In this document: piece after piece, positions 20,391 through 28,021 of the stretch
How the letters are laid out: each line of letters begins with the position of its first letter
How positions within the stretch are numbered: the stretch's first letter is position 1
NCBI GenBank assembly: GCA_964556755.1
Contig: CAZKXI010000015.1
Location: 1-64,000, forward strand
Length of the DNA stretch: 64,000 nt
Source of the DNA: UBA4085 sp964556755
GTDB lineage: Bacteria; Acidobacteriota; Aminicenantia; Aminicenantales; UBA4085
Direction: 5' to 3'
The notes under the pieces: generated by a model
Told to the model about the DNA's origin: nothing
What the model saw: the letters and a program-made list of their open reading frames with translations, nothing else
The model's database searches: none
Translations under genes and position numbers: made by a program

Positions 20391-20670
20391 CTCCCATCTC
20401 CGGGAGACGAATGCGGTTCGGTGTATCGGCCGACGGCGAGATCGCGAGGGCCTAGTCTTTTTCCACCTCTCCCCGAGGGCAGCCAACGGCCGCCGGAGTA
20501 TGTTTGAGCACGCATCCTACTGATGGGAAAGAGATAGGAGTGGGAGGTATGACAGGTCCGATCGGACAATGCTGCGGAGTTACGGAGGCGCCAAGGGGAT
20601 CGGTGGAAAAAGGCGTTAAAGGCCCGAAGCCGCCGGGACGATACACCGAGCCGCTTCCCGGGGATGGGAG
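20391..20670. repeat. palindromic element E1 (imperfect inverted repeat, about 280 bp)
   Basis: The outer arms CTCCCATCTCCGGGAG (20391) and CTTCCCGGGGATGGGAG (20654-20670) are inverted copies. The symmetry continues inward through GGTGTATCG/CGATACACC and CTTTTTCCACC/GGTGGAAAAAGG. It shares the arm pattern GCGGTTCnGnGTATnGGCC with element E2 at 32279-32490. It fills the whole convergent gap between the 19305 gene and the receptor gene. No coding potential is seen. Confidence 0.7.
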
Positions 20671-20687
20671 AAGAGCTTCTTCTCGGC

Positions 20688-23555
20688 TTAGAACGCGACG
20701 CGGGCGCCGAGGCGGAAGACGCACGGGTTGAGGATGAGGGTGTCCTGGAGGAAGTTCGAGGCCCCGATCCGCCCGGCCCGATTGAGCGCGGTGGAAGAGT
20801 TCAGGGCGTTGAAGGCGTCCAGGCCCACGGCCAGCTTGAACCGGTCGCCGAGGCGGAATTCCTTCTCCAGCCGGGCGTTCAGCAGGACCAGGGCCGGCAG
20901 GCGGGTGTCGCCGACCCGGCCGTTGCCGTATTCGTTGCCGTAGAGATAAGTCGGGCCGATGTTCTCGCGCTGGACGATGGTGTAGGTGGGGATGATGAAT
21001 CCCTCCCGGGCCGTCAGGACGGCCGAGGCCTTGAGGCCCAGCGGCAGATCGAGCAGGCCGGCCAGCTTGACCGTCCAGCGCGAGCTGACCAGGACGCCGT
21101 CCAGGCCGTCGCCCAGGGACTCGGCCCAGACCACACCGTCCTCGAAGTAGGCCATGTTGCTGGGGTCCAGGTAGTCGCCGCCGTAGTTGATCTTCCAGTC
21201 GGCGTAGGTGGCGGAGCCGCTCAGCATCCAGCCCCGCGAATACCGCTTGCTGAGGCTCAAGGTGACCGCGGCATATTGCTCGTAGCGGTCCTTGGCCGCC
21301 GTCCGGTAGGATCCGTAGGCGGGGGCGAGGCGGGTCCAATACTCGATTCCGACCGTCGTATTGGTCCCCACCGGCACCCAGTTCGTGTAGTCCTCGACCA
21401 CCCCGCCGGCCAGGATGCCGATGTCGTAGGACAGGCGGTGGCGCTTGCGGTACAGGACGTCCAGACGGGCGCCGAAATCGTCCAGGATCTCCTTCTCGTA
21501 GGACAGGAGAACCTCGTCCGTCAGGGGCGCGGCGTAGTCCGGGGCGAGGCGATTGGACGGGCTCAGGTCGGAGGGATCATAGGGATCGAAGCCCCAGGCG
21601 TAGAGCCAGGTGGCGGGATCGTAGGGCGAGGCATAGGAGCCCGTCAGCCAGTCGATCCCGAACAGCTCGCCGAGCGCGACCCGGCCGTCTCCGTCGGCGT
21701 CCTTCCAGAGAAGGCCGATGCCGGCCGAGGCGGGATTGACGAACACGGCCGGGTCCATGCCGGTCTGGCTGCCGTAGATGGCCAGCGACAGCCGGACGAC
21801 GTCCCGCCCGTCGCCGCGCAGATCGTAGCTGAGGCCGAGCCGGGGCGAAAGGACGCTGTTGACGAAGCCGGGGTCGTATTCGGCCGTGCTCATGGCCGGC
21901 AGGTACTCGGGCAGCCACGGCGAGGCGGCGACGACCTGATCGCGGATCAGGGCGTGCTCCCGGTCATAGCGCAGCCCCAAGCTCAAGGACAGCCGGCCCC
22001 AGTCGATCGTGTCCTGGACATAGGCCGAAAAGCGGCTATAGCCGTAGGACGCGGCCGTGTCGCGGAGCAGCTCGGCCTCCACCCAGCCGTAGCCGTAGTC
22101 GTGGAGGACGAGATTCCCTTCGATGGTGTCGCTGAGGGTCATGGCGGCCGCGCGAGTCTCGAGGCCGAACGTCAGCTCGTGCCCGCCGCCCAGGATGTTG
22201 TCGAAGTAGGCCCGGCCCGTGAAGGCCAGCCCCATCTGGCGGGACTTGCGCCGGTAGTCGTTGGCGTTGCCGGTGACGTAAAAAGAGGGCTCGTAGCTCC
22301 GGATCTGGTAGCTCCCGGAGCCGTCCACGGTCCGGGCGCCGTCGAGGGGCGCCAGATGGAAGTCGACGGATGTCAGCAGGCCGGTCAGGGCCAGCTCGAA
22401 GGCCCCCAGCTTCTTCTCCAGCCGGGCCTTGCCCGTCAGGCTGGGGCTCCTCTGGGACCAGAGCGTCTCCGGGGCCTGTTCCGCGTATCCCCAGAAGGCC
22501 CGGTTGGAGGAGCTCTTGGCGTCGTAAGCCAGGAGCCCGTTCAGCCGCAGGCCGGGCGAGATCTTGAAGTCCAAGCTCCCGTACCCGGAGGCGATCAAGA
22601 CCTCGTCGACGACCCCGCTCATGGTCCGCTGGCCTATGTCTTGGACGCCGAAGGCGGCGGCGGCCCAGATGCGGTCGCGCAGGAGCATGCCGCCGAGATT
22701 CCCGCCGTAGAGCCGGAGGCTGTCGAGGCCGGGGCTGCCCAGGCCGGCCGAGGCCAGGGCCGCCGGCACATTGTTCAGCTCGAAGATCCTGTCCGAGATG
22801 TCGAAGCGGAGGGCGCCCGAGGGGCGAGTCCCGCCGGATCGGGGCACCAGATGCAGCTGCAAGCCGGCCGTGCGGGTCCGGACATCGCCCCCCGCGACAT
22901 CCACCCGGATCTCGCTGTAATTGGCCGGATCGACATAGGCCGGGGCGTCTCCGGGAGTCGCGGGATCCGTGATGTCGGTTCCCTCCAGGGTCCAGACGGC
23001 GTCCGTCCAGACCGTCCCGGCCCCGTGGACATAGGCCTGCTGGCCGGACTCGGCTCCGCCGACGTTCTCCCGGTCGGCCGCCAGGCCGGGGGCCAGGGCC
23101 AGCCACGACCAGGGATCGCCGGGCATCGGCAGGGCCAGGAGAAGAAAGGCATCGACGGCCAGCCCCGTGCGCCGGTTGGTCCGGTCGATGACGGGCGTCG
23201 CTCCGGAGACGGTGATCATCTCGTCGGGCGGGAGCGGGTCCAGGGTCAGGCTCAATCGGATGTCCCTCCCGAATGAGACCGCGAGGCCGTCCCGCCGCAG
23301 GGTCTTGTACCCCGGGAGGTCGAGCTCCAGGGCATAGTCGGCCGCCGCGGGCAGCCCGGTGAACCGGAACAGCCCCTTGCCCGACGTCACCGCGTAGCGG
23401 GTCGGGACGCCGCCGCCGGAAAGGGTGACCGCCACACCGGGCAGAAGGGTCCCCTCGGCATCCTTGACGCGGCCGGAGATGACTCCGGGCTCCTGGGCGG
23501 CCGCGATCCCGGCGGCCCAAATGATGGCGACGAACAGGCTGATCCTTTTCTTCAC
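20688..23555 (-). CDS. TonB-dependent receptor-like outer-membrane protein with CarboxypepD_reg domain
   Basis: 955 residues from a GTG at 23555 (VKKRISLFVAIIWAAGIAAA signal peptide), with GGAGGACG just upstream. The start is inferred because upstream codons do not resemble a signal peptide. Order of parts: carboxypeptidase-regulatory-like beta domain (about 22-105, GVISGRVKDAEGTLLPGVAVTL), plug (about 110-230), and a large beta barrel ending RLGARVAF with the terminal phenylalanine typical of outer-membrane barrels. It may import an oligosaccharide, peptide or chelate; the ligand is unknown. No SusD-like partner is adjacent. It is divergent from the GWxTD operon. Confidence 0.85.
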   Translation of the reverse strand: MKKRISLFVAIIWAAGIAAAQEPGVISGRVKDAEGTLLPGVAVTLSGGGVPTRYAVTSGKGLFRFTGLPAAADYALELDLPGYKTLRRDGLAVSFGRDIRLSLTLDPLPPDEMITVSGATPVIDRTNRRTGLAVDAFLLLALPMPGDPWSWLALAPGLAADRENVGGAESGQQAYVHGAGTVWTDAVWTLEGTDITDPATPGDAPAYVDPANYSEIRVDVAGGDVRTRTAGLQLHLVPRSGGTRPSGALRFDISDRIFELNNVPAALASAGLGSPGLDSLRLYGGNLGGMLLRDRIWAAAAFGVQDIGQRTMSGVVDEVLIASGYGSLDFKISPGLRLNGLLAYDAKSSSNRAFWGYAEQAPETLWSQRSPSLTGKARLEKKLGAFELALTGLLTSVDFHLAPLDGARTVDGSGSYQIRSYEPSFYVTGNANDYRRKSRQMGLAFTGRAYFDNILGGGHELTFGLETRAAAMTLSDTIEGNLVLHDYGYGWVEAELLRDTAASYGYSRFSAYVQDTIDWGRLSLSLGLRYDREHALIRDQVVAASPWLPEYLPAMSTAEYDPGFVNSVLSPRLGLSYDLRGDGRDVVRLSLAIYGSQTGMDPAVFVNPASAGIGLLWKDADGDGRVALGELFGIDWLTGSYASPYDPATWLYAWGFDPYDPSDLSPSNRLAPDYAAPLTDEVLLSYEKEILDDFGARLDVLYRKRHRLSYDIGILAGGVVEDYTNWVPVGTNTTVGIEYWTRLAPAYGSYRTAAKDRYEQYAAVTLSLSKRYSRGWMLSGSATYADWKINYGGDYLDPSNMAYFEDGVVWAESLGDGLDGVLVSSRWTVKLAGLLDLPLGLKASAVLTAREGFIIPTYTIVQRENIGPTYLYGNEYGNGRVGDTRLPALVLLNARLEKEFRLGDRFKLAVGLDAFNALNSSTALNRAGRIGASNFLQDTLILNPCVFRLGARVAF

Positions 23556-23755
23556 GCCGTCCTCCGTTGCGGACCTAGGATAGCCTAAGCCCGGAGCCCG
23601 ATCAACTCCGGAGGCGTCCCCGGAGAGCGGGTCCGCCCGGCCGACGGGCATGAAAGTTGCATCTGAAGGAGACGGGATGGAGTTTAAGTTTCGCCCAGGG
23701 AGAGCGGCCGGACGGGAATCCGGTCCGAGGAAAGGAATTTTACAGGGTCCCGCGA

Positions 23756-23784
23756 TTGACCCGAGCCCGGGCGAAAGATATAAT
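23756..23784 (+). promoter_or_regulatory. promoter of the GWxTD operon, probably giving a leaderless mRNA
   Basis: TTGACC (23756-23761), 17-bp spacer, TATAAT (23779-23784). The tandem ATGATG lies 3 and 6 nt after the -10 box, so transcription probably starts at the second ATG (23791). Confidence 0.65.
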
Positions 23785-23787
23785 CAA

Positions 23788-25875
23788 ATGATGAAAGACA
23801 GACGTATCCGTCCCATTATCATTCTCTTAGCCGTCCTCACGGCCATTCCGGCCGGGACCGCCTTCGGCCAAGCCCGGAAAAAGACGCCCGCCGACCTGCC
23901 CGAGGCCTACCGCCGCTGGATCCAGGAAGAGGTCGTCTACATCATCTCTCCCAAGGAGCGGGACGTCTTCCTGCAGCTGGAGAACGACCGGGAGAGGGAG
24001 TCCTTCATCAAGGCCTTCTGGAGGCAGCGCGACCCGACGCCCGACACCGAGAAAAACGAGTTCCGCGAGGAGCACTACCGGCGCATCGCCTACGTCAACC
24101 AGTGGTTCGGCCGCGACACCAGCACGGCCGGCTGGCGCACGGACCAGGGCCGCGTCTACATCACGCTCGGCGAGCCCAAGGAGATCCAGCGCTTCGAGAA
24201 CGTGGCCGAGATCCGCCCGGTCATCATCTGGTTCTTCGACGGCCTGGGCGACCGCGGCCTGCCGTCGCAGTTCAACATCGTCTTCTTCAAGCCCGAGGGG
24301 AAGCTGGAGTACCAGATCTACTCGCCGGTCAAGGACGGCCCGCAGAGGCTCCTCCGGTTCTACGAGGGCGACGCGACCGAGGTGCAGACGGCCTACTACC
24401 AGCTCATCGGCATCGAGCCTTCCGTCGCCGCCGTCTCCCTGACCCTCATTCCCGGCGACACGTCCTTCGCCGGAGCGCCCTCGGTCGCCACCGAGATCAT
24501 GCTCAGCCAGAACCTGCCGGCCTCCGGCTACATGAAGGTCAAGGACGACTACGCCGAGAAGCTCCTCCGCTACAAGGACATCATCGAGGTCGACTACACC
24601 TCCAACATCATCGACAACGAGTCGCTCCTGGGCGTCTTCCTCGACGCCGGCGGCCAGGCCTTCGTCCACCTGGCCCTCGAGCCGAGCCGGCTGAACTTCG
24701 AGGCCGGGGCCCAGGGGTTCCACACCGAGATGGAGATCGAGGGCCGCATCTACGACGCGGCCAACCCGGCCCGGACGGTCTACCAGTTCAGCCGGACCGT
24801 CCCGCTCGACGTCAACCAGGCCCAGCTGGCCGCCATCCGCAACAAGCTGTTCAGCTACCAGGACCTCTTCCCGCTCATCCCGGGCCGCTTCAAGATGAGC
24901 CTGCTGTGGAAGAACCGCGTCTCGCGGGAGTTCACCTCCTTCGAGGCGACCATCGTCGTGCCGGGCAAGGACGAGTTCGCCCTTCTCCAGCCCGTCCTGG
25001 CCAACAAGGCCGACAAGTCCTCGCCCCACCGGGGCGCGACCAAGGCCTTCCTGCTGAACGGCATCCAGCTCGTGCCCTCGCCCCGCAACGACTTCCAGCA
25101 GAGCGACACGCTCTCGGTCTTCAGCCAGATGGCCAATCCCCCGGCCGACGTCCGCGAGGGCGGGTCCGTCGAGTACGCCGTCCTTCGCGACGGGCAGGTC
25201 TTCAAGTCCTTCGTCCGGAGCGTGGCCGACTATCCCGACCGGGCCGGCTTCTACGAGGAGATCCCCCTGGCCGACTATCCGCCGGCCAACTACCAGCTCC
25301 GCATCACCGTCCGTGACTCAGCCGGCCGCGGCCGGCTGACCGGCCAGGCCAACTTCTACATCACGCCCATGCTCAGCCTGGTCCGCCCCTTCGTGGTCTC
25401 CCTGCCCCATGCCGCCTCGACCGATCCGGCCAGCCTCCATATCCTCGGCCAGGAGTACCTGGCCATGGACGACGTCGCCCGGGCCAAGCCGCTGCTACTG
25501 GCGGCGTACCAGGGCGAGCCGGGCGAGGCCCGCTACGCTCTGGACTACGCCGGAATGATGCTGCGGGACAAGGACTTCGCCGGCGTCCTGGCGCTGGCCG
25601 CTCCCTTCCTAGCCGACGACCGAAGATGGGACTTCCTCCTGGTCGCGGCCAGGGCCCACCAGGGCGCGGGACAGCTGGAGCCGGCCATCGTCCGCTTCAA
25701 GGAATACCTGGCCCACTTCGGCACCAATCTCGAAGTCCTCAACGCCATCGGCGACTGCTACTTCAACCTGGGCAACATCCCCGAGGCCTTGGTGGCCTGG
25801 GAGCGCTCGCTGCAGCTGAACGGCAACCAGCCCCAGCTGAAGGAGAAGGTAGCCGCCCTCAAGGACAAGAAATGA
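23788..25875 (+). CDS. GWxTD-domain protein with C-terminal TPRs
   Basis: 694-695 residues. Two adjacent ATGs (23788, 23791) are possible; the promoter position favours 23791. A signal peptide (RIRPIIILLAVLTAIPAGTA) precedes the GWxTD domain: YRRWIQEEVVYIISPKERDVF, FWRQRDPTPDTEKNEFREEHYRR, then the namesake GWRTDQGRVYITLGEP around residue 113. A beta-rich middle (about 200-550) is followed by TPR-like helices (about 560-690, LHILGQEYLAMDDVARAKPLLLAAY and following). GWxTD proteins are common in Acidobacteriota/Aminicenantes-type genomes, but their function is unknown. It overlaps the next GWxTD gene by ATGA. Confidence 0.88.
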   Translation: MMKDRRIRPIIILLAVLTAIPAGTAFGQARKKTPADLPEAYRRWIQEEVVYIISPKERDVFLQLENDRERESFIKAFWRQRDPTPDTEKNEFREEHYRRIAYVNQWFGRDTSTAGWRTDQGRVYITLGEPKEIQRFENVAEIRPVIIWFFDGLGDRGLPSQFNIVFFKPEGKLEYQIYSPVKDGPQRLLRFYEGDATEVQTAYYQLIGIEPSVAAVSLTLIPGDTSFAGAPSVATEIMLSQNLPASGYMKVKDDYAEKLLRYKDIIEVDYTSNIIDNESLLGVFLDAGGQAFVHLALEPSRLNFEAGAQGFHTEMEIEGRIYDAANPARTVYQFSRTVPLDVNQAQLAAIRNKLFSYQDLFPLIPGRFKMSLLWKNRVSREFTSFEATIVVPGKDEFALLQPVLANKADKSSPHRGATKAFLLNGIQLVPSPRNDFQQSDTLSVFSQMANPPADVREGGSVEYAVLRDGQVFKSFVRSVADYPDRAGFYEEIPLADYPPANYQLRITVRDSAGRGRLTGQANFYITPMLSLVRPFVVSLPHAASTDPASLHILGQEYLAMDDVARAKPLLLAAYQGEPGEARYALDYAGMMLRDKDFAGVLALAAPFLADDRRWDFLLVAARAHQGAGQLEPAIVRFKEYLAHFGTNLEVLNAIGDCYFNLGNIPEALVAWERSLQLNGNQPQLKEKVAALKDKK

Positions 25876-26795
25876 CCCGGATCGCGCGCCTGACGGCTGT
25901 CCTCTTGGCTTTGGGGGCAGCCTCAGGCTGCGCGAGCGTCCGGCTGGAGAGACGGCTGGACCCCGACAGCCGGACTTTCCTGTCCGAAGTCCGCTACATC
26001 GTCACGGCCAAGGAGCGGCGGACCTTCCGCAACCTCCCGGCGGCCGAGCGGCCGGCCTTCATCGCCGCCTTCTGGGCCCAGCGCGATCCCGACCCGTCCA
26101 CCGAGGAGAACGAGTTCAAGGTCCAGTACTACCAGCGCATCGAAGAGGCCAACTTCCTCTTCAACGAGGGCCGGGGCAGCGAGCCCGGTTGGCTCCAGGA
26201 CCGCGGCCGCATCTACATCCTGCTCGGCCCGCCGGACACCCGGGCCCAGTACCCGCGGGGCATGAGCTTCTACGGCGTCCCGGCCGAGGTCTGGCTCTAC
26301 GGCTGGTTCCCGATCTACTTCTACGACGCCGACTGGACGGGCGACTACCGGCTGGAGCCCGACAGCGCCATCCAGCTGGCCGCCATCATGAAGACCCAGC
26401 TGACGCTCAAGCCCGAGGTCGCGGGCCAGGGCACGGGCCTCGACTTCCGGGTCGAGCTGCGGCCGGACGGCCCCGGACGGATGACCCTGAGCGTCCTCGT
26501 GCCGTATCGCAGGATCTGGTTCAAGGACGAGGACGGCCGGCTCCGGACCGTCCTGACCGTCCAGGCGGCGGCCTTCAACGCCAAGGAGGCCCGGGTCGCG
26601 GAGGCCTCGGCCGAGAAGAGTCTGGACCTGGAAGCCGGGGAGCTCGTCAAGCTGGGCCGGGCCGAGCTGGAGATCCAAATCCCGCTCTCGCTTCCCGAGG
26701 GACGCGGCACGCTCGAAGTGACATTGACCAGCTCGGGCGACGGCGGCAAAGTCAGCAAGCGCCTGCCTTATCGCGCGGTTTCCCCGGCGTCCTAA
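25872..26795 (+). CDS. GWxTD-domain lipoprotein
   Basis: 307 residues. The ATG overlaps the preceding stop (ATGA), so translation is coupled. The N-terminus MTRIARLTAVLLALGAASGC ends in a lipobox (ASGC), predicting a lipid-anchored protein. It repeats the first domain of its neighbour: FLSEVRYIVTAKERRTFRNL, FWAQRDPDPSTEENEFKVQYYQR, then GWLQDRGRIYILLGPPDT, where the motif is GWLQD rather than GWRTD. It lacks the TPR region. The two products may work as a membrane-anchored pair; function is unknown. Confidence 0.88.
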   Translation: MTRIARLTAVLLALGAASGCASVRLERRLDPDSRTFLSEVRYIVTAKERRTFRNLPAAERPAFIAAFWAQRDPDPSTEENEFKVQYYQRIEEANFLFNEGRGSEPGWLQDRGRIYILLGPPDTRAQYPRGMSFYGVPAEVWLYGWFPIYFYDADWTGDYRLEPDSAIQLAAIMKTQLTLKPEVAGQGTGLDFRVELRPDGPGRMTLSVLVPYRRIWFKDEDGRLRTVLTVQAAAFNAKEARVAEASAEKSLDLEAGELVKLGRAELEIQIPLSLPEGRGTLEVTLTSSGDGGKVSKRLPYRAVSPAS

Positions 26796-26938
26796 AAAGT
26801 GATACAATGTCCTCCCGGAGAGACCGCGGCGAGGCCTCAGGAAGGGCCCGCCGGGGCATACCGGGTCGGGAAAGGCGCGATCGACGTTCATCTTGTTTAT
26901 AATAAGTGATTTTGGAGTCGGTCGGCCGAGCCGCCGAT

Positions 26939-26954
26939 TTGGCATATTCTTTGC
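26939..26954 (+). promoter_or_regulatory. candidate sigma-54 (-24/-12) promoter
   Basis: TTGGCATATTCTTTGC, identical over 16 bases to 19238-19253. The GG and GC are correctly spaced. An AT-rich stretch around 26892-26912 upstream could hold an activator site. Predicted leader about 13 nt, including CCGGAGG. Confidence 0.75.
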
Positions 26955-26978
26955 AAAAGATTCGTCCGGAGGCTTAAG

Positions 26979-27944
26979 ATGAACAAGCAGCTCAGATTCT
27001 GGATCGTCCTGGCCGCCGCGGTCCTCCTGACCGCCGGCATCGCCTCGGCCCAAGCCGGCCGCGGCGTCGGCCGCATCGGCGGCACGGTCACCGACCTCGA
27101 GGGCAATCCCATCGAGGGCGCCAAGGTGGCCATCACCTATCCTCAGAACGAAAGCCTGAAGTTCGAGACCCTGACCAACAAGAAGGGCGAATGGTCGTTC
27201 ATCGGCCTGGGCAGCGGCAACTGGAACCTCATCTCCTACGCCAAGGGCTTCGATCCCGTCAACCAGCCGATCTACGTCAGCCAGCTGCAGGTCAACCCGC
27301 CCGTCAAGATCCACCTGAAGAAGTCCGAGAAGCCGGGCGGCGGCTTCATCGAGGACGAGGCCTCCTTCGTCTTCCTGGAGAACGGGAACAAGCTCTACCG
27401 CGAGGGCAAGTACGACGAGGCCATCGTCCAGTACGAGACCTTCATGGAGAAGAACCCCCTGGCCTACCAGGTCCGCATCTCCATCGGCGAGTGCCACCTG
27501 CAGAAGGGCGACTTCGAGAAGGCCACCGCGCTCTACAACGACATCATCGAGAAGGCCAAGACCGACGCCGCCCTGGGCAAGGACATGATCGGCAAGGCCC
27601 TGGCCGGTCTGGGTAACGTGGCCCTCAAGCAGAACAAGCTGGCCGAGGCTCAGGAATACTTCAAGGAGTCCATCGCCGCCTCGCCCAAGGACGAGGTCCT
27701 GGCCTACAACGTCGGCGAGATCTTCTTCTCCAACCAGGGCTATGACGAGGCCATCAAGTACTTCACCCTGGCCTCCGAGATCAAGCCCGAGTGGCCCGAC
27801 TCCTTCCTCAAGCTCGGCTATGTCTACCTGAACAAGGCCGACAACGCCAACGCGGTGATCAAGTTCGAGAAGTTCCTGACCCTGGAGCCGGACGGCGAGC
27901 GGGCCGCCCTGGTCCGCAACATCCTGTCTGCCATCAAGAAGTAA
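26979..27944 (+). CDS. secreted CarboxypepD_reg + TPR protein
   Basis: 321 residues. Signal peptide (MNKQLRFWIVLAAAVLLTAGIASA), one carboxypeptidase-regulatory-like beta-sandwich (about 30-115, GRIGGTVTDLEGNPIEGAKV), then five to six TPR helical pairs (about 125-315: NGNKLYREGKYDEAIVQYETF, AYQVRISIGECHLQKGDFEKA, ALAGLGNVALKQNKLAEA, VLAYNVGEIFFSNQGYDEA and others). The start has CCGGAGG 7 nt upstream. Probably a periplasmic or outer-membrane scaffold. Its sigma-54-type promoter is shared with the 19305 gene and the 32579 receptor. A terminator follows. Confidence 0.88.
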   Translation: MNKQLRFWIVLAAAVLLTAGIASAQAGRGVGRIGGTVTDLEGNPIEGAKVAITYPQNESLKFETLTNKKGEWSFIGLGSGNWNLISYAKGFDPVNQPIYVSQLQVNPPVKIHLKKSEKPGGGFIEDEASFVFLENGNKLYREGKYDEAIVQYETFMEKNPLAYQVRISIGECHLQKGDFEKATALYNDIIEKAKTDAALGKDMIGKALAGLGNVALKQNKLAEAQEYFKESIAASPKDEVLAYNVGEIFFSNQGYDEAIKYFTLASEIKPEWPDSFLKLGYVYLNKADNANAVIKFEKFLTLEPDGERAALVRNILSAIKK

Positions 27945-27957
27945 CTCCGTCCAGCCG

Positions 27958-28002
27958 CGTCCCGTCCTCTCTTGCCAAAGAGAGGGCGGGGCGTTTTTTT
28001 TT
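27958..28002 (+). terminator. intrinsic terminator
   Basis: Hairpin of CGTCCCGTCCTCTCTT and AAGAGAGGGCGGGGCG, loop of about 4 nt, followed by nine T. It lies between the CarboxypepD_reg-TPR gene and the sulfatase-fold gene. Confidence 0.9.
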
Positions 28003-28021
28003 ACTCCCGAGGAATTCCGCC

